Positions 22,855 through 34,319 of a DNA stretch of 64,000 bases are shown one piece after another. The DNA is from Gnetum montanum. Lineage: Eukaryota > Streptophyta > Gnetopsida > Gnetales > Gnetaceae. A program made the translations under genes and the position numbers. Numbering within the stretch: the first letter of the stretch is position 1; every line of letters begins with the position of its first letter. The notes below the pieces were generated by a model. That model did no database searches, was not told the DNA's origin, and worked only from the letters and a program-made list of their open reading frames with translations. Location of the stretch: assembly GCA_015680685.1 (NCBI GenBank), contig MNCI01009462.1:474305-538304 (forward strand). The letters are read 5' to 3'.

Positions 22855-25112
22855 GTAATGACTTTATCTATGCAAAGATCTAGGAAAATCTACCCCTAGA
22901 TCACCAAGAACTCAAGGACAAATGTAATTTTGAGTTCCTTCATTGGAATAGGATGGAGTTTGTTCCTACCCCTAACATTACCATCCCCCTAACAGAAACA
23001 CATAAGTGGATCTTAGATCAGCTGCTATGAGTTAGTAAACCTAGGGAGTGGGACACAGAATCCCATTATGATGAAGCATTCCAGGATGGATAGGAAGATT
23101 TGGACTCCCAGTCTGAGAGGGATGGCCAAACTTACCCTATGACCATCCCTCCTACTATGGTCTTCAGGTCAAACCCACTTTTTGTGACAGCTCCCTTTGT
23201 GATCACCAAAAATCTTCCTCAATCTATGTTTTCATCAGCCATGGGCAACCATCATGCACCCTCAACATATCAGCATGCTCCTCTCTCAATTTCATTCCTA
23301 GGCACTCTCCCTTCTCATTCTATTCTATCCTTGTACCAAGCTCTAGTCACACCTACGTTGCCCTATGTACACACCACGTCTACTTCATAGTTGCCTGGAG
23401 CCCCCACTTCAGTCTCATTATTTGCATCTATTCCATCATCAATGGCAGGCCCAATCCCAACCACATGGTGGATCCCAGCCACCTTTCCCCCTATTTAGCA
23501 ACCCCACCATATGTCACATTACCCTTACCACCAAGCATACTAGGTTCCACATGTGTCACAACCAAGTGCGGGGCTATGGCTTATCCCATCAACCATGCAA
23601 ATGGCTAACCCCATATCACCACCAGTAGCCATGACTCTAGTAGCACCACCCACTAGGTGGTGGACTTCACAAGTAACACCCTTCACAAGGGCAGCCCCAA
23701 TGGCACCCCCTATGAGCCAGGCCACTACCCTTACTATGCCACCAACAATGGTTGCCCCCACAACCCCCCAACCATCTACATCATCTTTGAGTCTAGATCA
23801 AGCATTCCAACTTATCTAGACCCTCACCAAAGAGATTAAACATCTCAAGGCTTTTGGTTCCAACACGATGCAGGTCATGGATTTCTACCATGACAACCCC
23901 ATTAGCCTGACGATTCCTATGCTTACATTGCTCCCTAGGATTCCACTCCCCCAATTCACAAAATTCAATGGGGATGGTGACCCTAACATGCATTTAGTCA
24001 CATTTAGATCTGAGTCTTTATTGTTGCAACAATGGCTACACACCATTATTCACATCTTTTCTATGTCTCTGACAGACAAAGCTTTAGACTGGTACTGTGT
24101 GCCCCCATGTGCCTCCATCTCAACACTAGAGGAGCTGATGACCTAGTTTGTAACCTGCTTCAAGTATAACTTGAAGCCTGAAGTCATGCTAGATTAGTTT
24201 ATGGGCATTAAGCAAGACCCGCTGGAGTCAATGCAAAAGCTGATACAGCGGTGGAACGCTACCTTGAATGAGATTTATGAGCCTATCGAAAAGGCCCATT
24301 TTCTGGCCATCTTTAATGGGATAGTAAATGATTTCATCAAATCCAAGCTATACTACCTAGCATCATGCTTTCTTAGTCAAGATTTCGCCCAAACAAAAAG
24401 CATCTGAGATGCGGCCAAAGCGAGTAAGGACCCAGCCTATGTTACATATAAAAATGCATGTACCAAAAAAGACAAAGAAAAGGGCAAAGCTGCAATGGCC
24501 ATGGTGGCCTCTATGGAAAATGAAGCTAAGCCCAATAGCATCAATAACAAGAAAGTGGCCACAACATCAACTAATCCTATGCCTAGCCTAAGTAGCACTG
24601 CCCAACCCTTCACATTGGCACTAGAGGCATCCACTCCATCTAAACCCAACTTTCAGTGAAAAGATCATGCCAAGTATACCCCTCTACCTATCAAGCCTTC
24701 AGAACTTCTTAAGAAATTGCTAGGGGTGGGGTACATTCAACATAAGTGGATGTTAGAGGAGGTGACCAAATGACATCAGCGATATTGCGAACTCCTTAGG
24801 AACCCCTCCTTGGCTATGCCCAACAAGCCACTACTTCCTAAGAACTTAAGGCTGGAGCGGTTCTATGACTACCATCAAATTTGTGGTCATGAGATGGATT
24901 ACTGTCTAGCCTTAAAAGATGATATTCAATGGATGATTTATCAGGGGAAGTTAGTTTTGGATGAAAGAAACCTTGTCTATCCCAAAAATAAATCCATGCA
25001 TGTTTACAAGGACCCCCTCAACACTAACAATGCGAGGTACATTATCAACACGATTGGCATAGACGGTAATCTAGAATCACCACATCAGCTGTTTGTGGTA
25101 CGTGTGCCGTAA
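22855..25112 (+). pseudogene. gag: Tat-type gag of T2
   Basis: Recognisable from FIYAKI near 22860, through an acidic block (SQSERDGQTYP, 23105), a Pro/Ser/Thr-rich stretch (23150-23820), and the capsid core with QFTKFNGDGDPNMHLVTFRS and DKALDWY (23868-24146). FIKSKLYYLASCF (24201-24407) follows, then a Lys-rich linker and YHQICGHEMDYCLALKDDIQ at 24870. The last motif is the C/Y-YH-x3-GH-x4-C nucleocapsid signature of Tat gags. Three to four frame changes separate these blocks and several stops interrupt them. The protein would be longer than most plant gypsy gags, as in T1. A small ORF at 22599-22817 may be part of an older N-terminus. Confidence 0.85.
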
Positions 25113-25890
25113 CATAGCATAGCAACATCAAAAATGGTAAAAAAGATGTTGTAACAACCATTCGTTCTCAAGATTCCTCCTTGGAGATTTGCCATTGCAC
25201 CCTTCGTGATCAGAATCGCATTATGGCCTGCACTAATGCCACAAGCCCCATTTTTCATTAGAAGGCCAAAACACACAACTACTCCCATCGCACAGAGCCA
25301 TGCTAAAATGACATCATAGCCTTCTCATTCAAACAAATGGGAAGAGCATTTAAAGGATGAAACGGCTAAGGAGTGTATCATCCTAGGACCCTCCAAGCCT
25401 ACACCTTCATCCTCCATGTCTACACCCCCCTCATCATCAATAGTTGACACTACTATGCACACAAAATCATCACCACCCCACCTAAAAAGGTCTAGCCCTA
25501 AAGCTGGAATTGCTCCTCCTCAAGAAATTTGTCTTCCAGGATGAATGGAGAAAGAGAAGGGTCGAAAACAATGAGAAAGTGAACAGGACCTCCTAAATGC
25601 CCTTACTCAGGTCAAACAGGCTCTGAAAGAAAAGAACACAACCTTGAGCCTATATGACTTGGTAATGACTTCCACCATGAACCGCGAGGCCTTGGTTCAC
25701 ATGTTGACATCCATACCAGTTGACGAAAACATGCCGGTAGAGGAGAAGGTAATCCATGTGGTCATGCTCCCTTCTATGCCCAAAGAACTATGGCCATCTC
25801 AATTGACATTCTATGACGAGTCTGTTAAGGATGACCCTCAAAGTGTTAGGCAACAAAAACACCTCTGTTCATCATAATTCGAGTCAGTCA
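25113..25890 (+). pseudogene. Gag-protease linker of T2
   Basis: Poorly conserved coding remnant, including a Ser/Pro/Thr-rich segment near 25390-25480 and the ORF 25644-25877 with VDENMPVEEKVIHVVMLPS. The latter aligns with the T1 segment SIHVVMVPSS, so it was translated. Confidence 0.5.
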
Positions 25891-26380
25891 ACACAAGATT
25901 CGAAGAGTACACGTTGATGACAGGGTCGCTACAAATTTCATCTCATTCCCCATAGTGGGCAAGCTGGGTTTGGTGGACGAAATCAAACCCACAAAAACAT
26001 CATGTCTGAAGTCATTCAATAGAGCATAGGTGGTGGTGAAAGGCACTATCCACGTTAACATTGTGGCAGGGGACTAGTTCCCCATGAGTGCAACATTCAT
26101 CATGGTAGAAGAGATGCTTGGGTTTAACCTGATCTTGAGGAGGTCATGGTTGGCCCAACTCAGGGCTGTCTCTTCACCCATACATCAAGAAATCCACCTA
26201 CCTTATGCAGGCAGGGAGGTGGTAATTTATGGTGATGAAGTGACTACCAAGGTGATAAACAATGTTGACATGGAGCAAGGTTCAGAAGTGATAACCTTTG
26301 AGGCTGAAGTGCCTATTTCCACTGAAGCAAAATGTTTGGCAAGTGAGCTAGCCCAAAACGTTGACTCATAAAATGAAATG
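25891..26380 (+). pseudogene. Aspartic protease of T2
   Basis: One frame reads RRVHVDDRVATNFISFPIVG, LKSFNRA, VVVKGTIHVNIVAGD and then, past two stops, LGFNLILRRSWLAQLRAVSS and PIHQEIHLPYAGREVVIYGD. The order and the FNLIL-R-WL and LHQ-type motifs are those of Tat proteases. The catalytic D-T-G-A loop has decayed to DDRVA, so no active enzyme could be made. It is followed by repeat array A and the antisense gene instead of RT. Confidence 0.75.
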
Positions 26381-26644
26381 ATGTGGGCTAAGTTACCTTT
26401 TCAAGTGGTAGATAATGACATAGAGGAATACCGCAATAAATCCCCTTGGCCTTACACATTGCCAAGCCCACAATGGGTTAAGAAGCAGCTGCGAGAATAA
26501 TTGTTACCTACATAGAGTAACTACTTCACTACTGACGTAACTAACACTTATCATATGTTTATTCTTTGTTGGCTTCATACTTGTTTGACTATGCTAGTGT
26601 CTAACTCATTCTTTAAACCATTCACATTATTTCCACTATTTACA
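26381..26644 (+). other. Junction between protease and array A in T2
   Basis: The protease-side frame persists to about 26500 (WAKLPFQVVDND and WPYTLPSPQWVKKQLRE), then coding signal stops. This is the end of the first sense coding block. Confidence 0.5.
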
Positions 26645-26790
26645 TCACATAATGGCCCGCTAAGGCCTAAAACTAGCAAAACGTTTTCCTTAGCATCATC
26701 TCAAGGCCCAAAATGGCCTAAAACTACCAATGGCCCGAAATGGCCTAAAACTAGTGATGGCTTGAAATGGCCTAAAACTAAAATGAGACA
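26645..26790 (+). repeat. Tandem repeat array A of T2
   Basis: Four units with the core ggcctaaaactag: near 26651 (ggcccgctaaggcctaaaac), 26707, 26732 and 26759, the last three at about 26-bp spacing. Same core as arrays B and C and as 14435-14510 of T1. Confidence 0.75.
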
Positions 26791-28019
26791 CTCCCAAGGA
26801 GTTTAATTCATAAAGAGAGATAAAAAATAAAATAAAAATAAATAAAACACATAAGCTAGAATGAAATAAATCTCTTCGTACTTCATTTTTTTCTTTCATA
26901 AATCAATAATGTTTGTAACATTCTTTTAACAAATTCAAATAAAATTTTTGGCTACTACGCTATGACCCTTCGCCCGCTCCATCATCCCCTGCCTCATTAG
27001 GTATGGTGTCTTCATCTGGATTCTGTACCACGAGAAAATGAAATGGTCAGTTAAAGCTACAATAAAGACTCAAATAAAACAAATTATTACAATGCCAAAG
27101 TGTGACTGACCTGAGACGGCCCCACGTCCATTCGGGGGGTATCCGATCCATTCCTATCACCAGGCATTACAAGATCTTCTTTTTCGTAATATTAGCCCAA
27201 TTCTTGTCTCCTAGGTTAGTGCTTGCTGCAACTTTCTCCTTTTCTATGGATGTCCATCTTGGTGGTCCCAGAGAAAAGGCGGTAGTAGTAGTCTCACCCG
27301 TAGGAAAGGTTATTTCCCTTTCAGGGGATTCAGTTACTGTCACCTATTGCATAAAACTATCGTAATCCCCAAAAGTGCCAATAATGTAAAAGAATACCTT
27401 GTAAGTATGTAACTCGACAGAGGCATCCCGATATTGGTTATGGTAGGTGGCACGTTCTAGCTTATACATGTGTTTGTGATTTTTTTGTGCCTACCCCCAC
27501 TCATGAACTTTGGCACTGTAGTCTTTCCAGTCTTGGTTCTTCTGGGCTAATAGGTCCATTTGAATGCATTGCTCTATTATTTCATGAGTGTCCTCATTGT
27601 TGAATTGCATGGCCATCTAGTACCTTGCGTAGTCGATGATGACCATGCACCAACTACCATCGTTAGTGTCTTGGGCCAACAGGAATTCGTTCCTAGAATG
27701 GAAATCTCCCACCTCAGTAGTCAGGTTGGCCTTCTCCTTCTCAAGCCTCTGTACCCATTTCCAAAGGTCTTCATTCACATGCCTTCATTCACATAAAGAG
27801 TGTGTCGAGTGTAGTGTGCATTGGCTTACTTCATTGTATACATGATGAGGTACTTCAGTCACCTTTGGTGGAAATTTAGGCATGGCGTCAACCTCAACCG
27901 CTCGTTTGGGGTCCCACTTGAGGTGAGAGGCTACCAATCACACATAAAAAGGCATTAGTCACAGTGGCATAGTGAAGAAACAACAATTTAGAGAGTCTAG
28001 CGTAGCAATTTTGACTTAC

Positions 28020-28132
28020 CCACTTCTGGGTCGATCTGCTTCAAGCGATCAATCATATCGTTGACCACCCCCTCCATGAAAGTAAATTTGTTGGGGGTCT
28101 TAGTCCACGGTTGCAGGTAGATCGAGGAAGGA
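28020..28132 (-). pseudogene. Short conserved exon of T2 antisense ORF
   Basis: Acceptor ataccttcag and donor gtgg|gtaagt on the minus strand enclose IYLQPWTKTPNKFTFME and an end in DPEV. It aligns with T1 11178-11314, and in both the donor falls at the same codon phase. The reading frame of this exon is open. Confidence 0.7.
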
Positions 28133-28242
28133 CTGAAGGTATCAACATTAGTTTCAATTATGCAATGAAATGTGTTAGCCATAGTGGAGGAAAATCATGA
28201 TAAAGCTTATGAACAACATAAATGATAGTGTAAAGCTCCTAC

Positions 28243-28688
28243 CTAGCAAACCCTTAGGGGTGATAGCAGGGGGGTCACCCATCAGCACACTATCAAAGAT
28301 GCAGTCAAAATCGCTAGCGTCAAAATGAAGCCCCTCTCCTTCCAGCTGACCCAACAACATAGCAACATTCTTGATGCTCATGTGCCCCTCTAGCACTGAA
28401 TTGCTCTCCACAAAAAGATTGTCAGCAAAGCCCTCTTCCTGATTACCAGGAGCCTCTTCCTCATTGGTTGGGTCCCTTTCTTCATTGTCAAGGGCCTCCT
28501 CTTCATCGGCAGAGGCCTCCTCCTCACCAGCCAAGGCCCTTTCGTCTATAGTAGGGGCTCCTTCTTCATTAGTAGGGGACCTCTCCTTTTTGGTCAGAGC
28601 CTCTTCATTCTTGCTAGTTGTCCCTGTTGTAGGGGCCACCACCTCTTCTTCCCCTTTGTCCTCTTCTTCCTCTGCTGATAAAGCATAG
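28243..28688 (-). pseudogene. Acidic repeat exon of T2 antisense ORF
   Basis: Acceptor tgcttactacag and donor ctag|gtagga. The first half is a run of about 9-11-residue Glu-rich repeats of the type (A/P/S)-x-x-EE(A/G). The second half, EGLHFDASDFDCIFDSVLMG then PPAITP, aligns with T1 EGLANITLDDLDTLFCQPL then PTVIL. The exon is open over about 150 codons, the longest undamaged piece of the gene. Confidence 0.7.
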
Positions 28689-29437
28689 CTGTAGTAAGCA
28701 AATTATACTAGCCTGAAGCAAATGCTACACTATGAAAAGCTACCTAATGTAACACAGTGTAGCAAACATTAACAAAACAAAAAAAAATGCTCACCAATCG
28801 GATGCTACACTCTATGAATTTTGAGCTGCAACTTCTTCCCTCTTCTCTCATTTGTACAGGAAGGTTCCTTGGCCGGAATAGACCTCTTACATTGCAACTT
28901 GGTTGTTACAATCTCTGCAATGAGGTAGTCCCCCCTTGTCACACTATCAGTGGTAATGGGGGGTTCCTCTCCCACATTGTCTTGGGCCCGAAAGTTACGT
29001 GCCACTCGATCCCTGGTCCTCATTGAAAATGATTCCCCTATAGGTTTTGGGGGATCCTGAGATCGGGTGGTATGGAAGACTTGGCAAATCCATGGTTTGG
29101 AAATCTAGCTATGATCTTGTAGTACCTAGACTCCATTCTTAATGACTACCAAAAATTTTGCAAAACACCATAGGCAGGCTATGAAGAAGGCGTAGTGCAC
29201 ATTGAAATAGGATTCAAGCTTCCCATAGAGCTTGACCAATTCAGCCTGCATGCCTCCACAAAGGTGTTTGGCCCAATTGTAATGGGTTCCCTATTCCATG
29301 ACATCCCTCATTATCTAATCCTACTCAATCCCAATGATTTTTCCTTATGATAGCATCTTGGCGAAGGCACGGGCACAGAAGATAGGGTAAACCATTTTGG
29401 CCACCCATAGCCTGACTTTCTCAATATAGTTCCCCTT

Positions 29438-29692
29438 TCAGTTCTTTACCACCCCTAGCCACTCCCTGATGTCCCCCTGATGGTGTGCATATTTCTTAGA
29501 TTTTTCTCCCAAGAGGATACCCTTAGAGGGGACACCAAAAATATTCGCAAAGAATTGATCATTTATCTTAAACACCACACGCACACCGTGAACACGTGTG
29601 TGAAAGCGGTCTGCTCTTTTGGAGAAGGAGTTGACTAGGAAAAGCATCTCAGTAGGTGGGAAGTTTGGGTTAATAGCCAAAAATAAGTCCAT
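29438..29692 (-). pseudogene. FG-P exon of T2 antisense ORF
   Basis: Open for 84 codons, with FPPTEMLFLVNSFSKRADRF, VVFKINDQFFANIFGVPSKG and YAHHQGDIREWLGVVKN. The central part aligns with T1 (LSINETTFCDLFGISVKG). The basic and aromatic composition suggests a folded domain; identity unknown. Confidence 0.65.
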
Positions 29693-30895
29693 AAGCCCAA
29701 CCTCCTAAAAATTTTGGACAAGCATGGTTGGGATCCCATTTCAGAGCCAACATTGGGTCTCCTCCACCTCCCCGTACTTGGAAAAAGAGGTTGGCCTCAT
29801 TGAATCCAGAGGTGATTACAGTCACCTCTTGGGATTTATTTGCCAGTAAAATGGTTAGCAAAAAAAGAAAAAAAGAAAAGAGAGGGTTAGCAAAAGGTAA
29901 ACATCACTTGAACAAGTAATAGTGAATTCACACTTTAGCATACTAGGTTTAAATGATGTGGGAAATGGTGGAAGATCCACCTACACGTCTTTGACGGTGA
30001 GCAGCCTGAGGGATGCCCATTCCCTATCCAACCAATTAGCTTCTTTATATTTCCCATAAAACTGGGAATACCGGGTTGGATAGGTTTTGAACTCACCTCA
30101 AAATTGGCCTATCATGTTGGCGTGCACATTCCTAGTGGAGGAAAACTTCTGCAGGGCCCTTTGTGCCAACGCCAAGGCATCTATGTCACCATGGAGACCA
30201 CTCTTGTTAATGAAAAACCTAGTAACACACAAAAAATGCATATATACACTATTAATACCAATGTCTAGTGTAGCATGGATTACAAAATGACAAAATACCT
30301 TTGTAGAACTCACCCATTGGCATAATAAATAGTTCTAGGTGGGGTCTAAAAGTAGGTGCCCATGTGATGGGCTATGAACAACATGTTATAAGTGGTAGCA
30401 CTTATACTTAGGCATCTCCCAGATCCAACTCAGGCATCTCAAGCTTTTTGGGTGTTGGTTGGAATCTTTTGTCCAATCACCCCTGATTGATCCATTAGTC
30501 AAAAATTTCAGAATACCCTGATTTGCCCTAGGCAACAGGGTTTTTGTGATTGTGGATGTTGTCTCCATTGATAAGTGTGACCAAAAAATCACACTAAAAT
30601 GCTAGAGGAACTATAGGAAGTACCGTGCACCCTCCCAGAACTAGACTGCTTTCCACCCCACACGTGTATGGGGAGGAGGGACATTGGCTACTAGTTCACT
30701 AAGGCAACACAGGACTCGCACAATCTCTAGGATAATCAAAATGGGCTTCAACATGACCCTGCATAACGAAGCACCAAACATTAGCACTGTGTATGAGTGC
30801 AGTTTACACATAGTGTAGCATGACCCTATGATTGCATGTAGCATATCATGATACTTTCCTTGCATATAGTGTAGCATAACCCCCCCACCACCCCC

Positions 30896-30952
30896 NNNNN
30901 NNNNNNNNNNNNNNNNNNNNNNNNNNNNNNNNNNNNNNNNNNNNNNNNNNNN
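30896..30952. other. Assembly gap (57 N)
   Basis: Run of N directly after a C-rich tract (ccccccaccaccccc), inside an intron-like part of the T2 antisense gene. ORFs drawn across it are not real. Confidence 1.
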
Positions 30953-31700
30953 ATTTCTCTTTAAAAACAAAATGAAACAGAACAAAAATAATAAGCAATG
31001 TAAAAACACAATCCTTGTAGCGTAGCATAGCCATCACGCCCCACGTAATGCAACAACATTTAGATGAAAATGCATGATATGTGGCATAGTAGATGAACAT
31101 GAACAAACAAATAGATGTGAAACATATCACTGTGATGGGCATGGCAATATGGCAAAGTAAAAAAAATAAAATTCAGTAATGTAGTGGTATTGCAGATTCA
31201 ACAGTGTAGCAATGCAATAGACATAAAGACCTTATGATGTACTAGCATACTGTAATAAAAATGTTACAAAGTGTAGGCAAGAAAAAATTCATTGTGTTAG
31301 AATTGTCTCAACTGTACATAATAACTTGCGCTACACTACATTAAACACATGTCACATTTGTCAAATCCTATAGATGGCCAAACCTCCCTAAGGGCAATGC
31401 ACTACGCTAACCATGTGCTAAGCTTTCCAGACCCACCCAAACCCCTACGACAAAGCAGTCGCAACAATGGCAGTCGAGGTGACACCGCATGTAGCTATAG
31501 AGTAACGTCCGTACAACTACTATGGCCAACTAGCAACAGTGACAGCGTAGCGGCTGAAACAGTGATTAAAACAATCGCCAAAGATGTGGATTTAAATAAT
31601 AACTATTGTAGTGGTCTGAAAAAGAAGGTAGCATAGTAACTTACTAGGAAGACAGAGTCTCCTCCCGCACTTCAACATGAGCCTGGGATAGGTGCCCCAA
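30953..31700 (-). other. Intron-like region with repeated gtgtagcat words
   Basis: No conserved exon of the antisense gene is recognised here. The sequence is marked by repeated near copies of tgtagcat/atgctaca (for example near 30870, 31018, 31200 and 31330), the motif that forms hairpins in the T2 LTRs. Confidence 0.5.
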
Positions 31701-31894
31701 AGTGTCCTTGACTTCGTCCATCTTAATGAGCCCTCAGTGCTTGCATTCACCTTTAGGTGTCATTGCCTCACTTGCAAATGCTGTCAGCTACTATGCTACA
31801 CTGCTTCACTTACTCTTGGCACAACTATGCTACACTCTAGATGTGGGCTCTGCACTCTGACAACAAAAACAACAAGTTTACCAAGGGTAAACCC

Positions 31895-31904
31895 CTATTT
31901 ATAG
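31895..31904 (-). promoter_or_regulatory. Antisense TATA box of T2
   Basis: The minus strand reads GGCTATAAATAGGGG, an optimal plant TATA box, about 175 bp upstream of the first ATG (31720) of the antisense gene and downstream, on that strand, of array B. Plus-strand reading would place it inside no sense promoter. Confidence 0.65.
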
Positions 31905-32084
31905 CCAATGAGGTGAAAAGAACTTTTCATTTTCTCACCCCAAGTAATGTGGGATGCATTGTATAGTGTAGTACTTTCGTGTCATAAACTTACGATAGTG
32001 TAGCATCATTATTTGCAAACAAGTGGGCCCAACTGAAAATTTCATCCCACCTTGAGTTAGCAATCTACCTCTACAAAGCCTACA

Positions 32085-32475
32085 TGTTACGGTCTGCAAA
32101 GACCTTAAAACTAGTGACCTTTACAAACTTCAACTTGTTAATGGTTCGCAAAGATCTTAAACTAGCAACCTTACCCTTACAACATGTTAGTGGTCCGCAA
32201 AGACCTTAAACTAGTAACCTAGTACCTGAACTCCACCTGTTAACAATCCGCTAAGACCTTAAACTGGCAACATCGATTTACATTTTGAAATACACTGTAG
32301 CATCAGTATAGTCCACCATGACCTTGAACTAGCAGCTTTAGCACTCATTTTGTATTTTAGACTAGATTTCACAGTGTTAGGGTCCACCATGACCTCAAAC
32401 TGGTATAGTCAATGTCCCTTCCATGTTCAAACTTGTTCACAGTCCACCAAGACCTTAAACTGGTAACTTGTGAAC
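32085..32475 (+). repeat. Tandem repeat array B of T2
   Basis: Seven units with the core (a/g)gtccgcaaagaccttaaac and then tagtaacct, near 32091, 32145, 32191, 32244, 32310, 32379 and 32440 (46-69 bp apart). The later units drift to gtccaccatgacct. It lies between the antisense promoter and the RT ORF. Confidence 0.8.
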
Positions 32476-32599
32476 TTGGCCAAATATTTGATGATCATTT
32501 CATGTTTCACTATTTCTTTGTAAATGTTTATTATGCATTATTGCTACAAATAGGTATCACTTAAATAGGCTTCTTCTTATTGTGGTAGGTTGAACAAGA

Positions 32600-33690
32600 T
32601 GGCCATGCAGCGTGATCTACACTCACTTTTAACCTTGATAGATCCTCATGGAAATCTTGCAAGATATCTAAAATTAGAGTTAATAGACTAGGATTCATCT
32701 ACTAATAACATGGTAGCATCCCTAGAAATGTCCATAGATTGGCTTGAACATTTGGTCCAAGCCTTAGACTTAGAGGTTGGGGATGTGACCGAGGACCCTC
32801 TCATTGAAGCACCTATAACAACATCTAGGGAAGAAATAAAGACACAAAAACTAAGTTCCCTCCTAGATCAACAAATACAAAAGGATGTATCTGGAGTCCT
32901 TCAAGACAACACCAAATTATTCGTGTGGTCCTACAATTACATGCTAGGTTTAGACCCACAACTAATACAACATAACATTATATTGGATCCATGTGTCAAA
33001 CTGGTTAAACAAAAGGCTCAAAAGATTAAACTAGAAATTTCCCTAGCCATATGTGATGAAATTACCAAGCTATACCAAGCAGGCTTCATTTGCACAATTG
33101 ATTACTTAGAGTGGGTATCAAACATCGTTGTAGTCTCTAAGAAAATAGGAGGAATATGAATTTTTATAGACTTCTAGGATCTAAACAAAGCGATGATTAA
33201 AGATGACTTCCCACTGCCAAGTATCGATCAACTTATCGACACTATGACTGGTCATGCTTTACTATCCTTCATGGATGGGTTCTTGGGTTATAATCAAATT
33301 CACATAAATCTAGAGCATCAATTGATGACTAGTTTTATGACCCCTTGGGGTACCTTTTGTTATAATATGATGTCTGTTGGTCTCAAAAATGCCAAAGGAA
33401 CCTATCAAAGATCCATGACCTACATATTCAGCGACTACCTCCTAGAGAGACTAAGAAATTACGTGGATGACATAGCAATCAAGTCTAGCATAGCTATTGA
33501 TTATCTCACTAATCTAGATGTAGTCCTAAAGCGTTGTCATAGGCATGACTTATGTCTTACTCCAAAGAATTATGTTTTCGGAGTCAAAACTAGATGCATG
33601 CTAGGGTTTGTACTATCGGAGGTTGGAATATGAGTGGACCCTGACAAAGTTAAGGCCATCATTAATCTAGAACCCCCTACTAACCTTAAA
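32600..33690 (+). pseudogene. Reverse transcriptase of T2
   Basis: Copies element RNA into DNA. The sequence reads TKLFVWSYNYMLGLDPQLIQ, ITKLYQAGFICTIDYLEWVS, FPLPSIDQLIDTMTGHALLS, LLSFMDGFLGYNQI, PWGTFCYNMMSVGLKNA and NYVDDIAIKS. The catalytic YVDD at 33460-33471 is intact. The FAWSY-GL and IRT-Y-WVSN style of the N-terminus is typical of the Tat lineage. One TGA and one TAG lie between the ORFs 32710-33159 and 33193-33633, otherwise the frame is nearly continuous, making this the best preserved enzyme of T2. Confidence 0.9.
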
Positions 33691-34290
33691 TAATTGCATA
33701 GGTTTCAAGGTGGAATATAGTTTATCAGAAGGTTTATAGCAAGTTTGACTAACAAGTTACACCCCATGCAACACTTACTAAAGAAGGGGGTTAACTTTGA
33801 GTGGACAAAACTGTGTCAACAAGCCTTCGATGACTTGAAGAAAGAGCTTTTACACCTTCTAACTATTTACCCACCATAGAAGGATAAGCATTTCTATATC
33901 TACCTTGCTACTTTGAACACATCTATCATAGTAATGTTATGTCAAAAAAGAGAAGACGACTCTAAAATCCCAGTCTATTACTTGAGCCATGCATTAATAG
34001 CATATGAAGCCAAATACAATTAAGTGGAAAGGAATTTTCTCTCCCTAGTATTCACGCTAAAAATGTGGAGATACTACCTATTCTGTAGCCAAGTGAACAT
34101 TACATGAAAAAGAAATGTACTTTGAGCTATCATGAATAACTTATATGAAAATAGCAGGATAGCCCAATGGAAAGGAATAACGGTGGAATTCTATTTGTAC
34201 TATGTAGTCCAATCATCAATGAAAGGACAAGCAATAGCTACGTAACTCATGACCTCACCAATCAATGATTAGGAGACCATAGAACTTGAA
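33691..34290 (+). pseudogene. RT connection and RNase H of T2
   Basis: LHPMQHLLKKGVNFEWTKLC, CQQAFDDLKKELL, KIPVYYLSHALIAYEAKYN and ERNFLSLVFTLKMWRYYLF follow the usual order of the gypsy RNase H. Several TAG and TGA codons interrupt it. Confidence 0.8.
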
Positions 34291-34319
34291 TTCCTTGATG
34301 AACACATTAGCAGTATCAA

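Larger units (their letters stand above)
26955..31904 (-). pseudogene. Antisense multi-exon ORF of Tat-like element T2
   Basis: A spliced gene on the minus strand inside a plus-strand element. From its promoter (TATA at 31895-31904) it holds MDEVKDTLGHLSQAHVEV near 31720 and the IWEM exon (30592-30386). Next come MIGQF-type sequence near 30110, VITSGFNEANLFFQV (29861-29670) and the FG-P exon (29692-29438). Then come a basic block MRTRDRVARNFRAQD (29023), an acidic exon (28688-28243), a short exon (28132-28020), a coiled-coil exon with SAKVHEWG near 27500, and a final exon with NLGDKNWANITKKKIL and the acidic tail NPDEDTIPNEAGDDGAGEGS. Many stops exist. The T1 copy matches along its length. 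Function unknown. Additional antisense ORFs are known in plant gypsy elements, but I cannot place this one in a named family. Confidence 0.7.

Noticed and set aside
23540-23819. Overlapping ORFs on both strands in a Pro/Thr/Ala-rich stretch
   Set aside because: Low-complexity linker of T2 gag read in several frames; only the gag frame is meaningful.
30641-31142. Minus-strand ORFs of 122 and 98 residues
   Set aside because: They run across the N gap, so frame and length are unknown, and they match nothing in the T1 copy.
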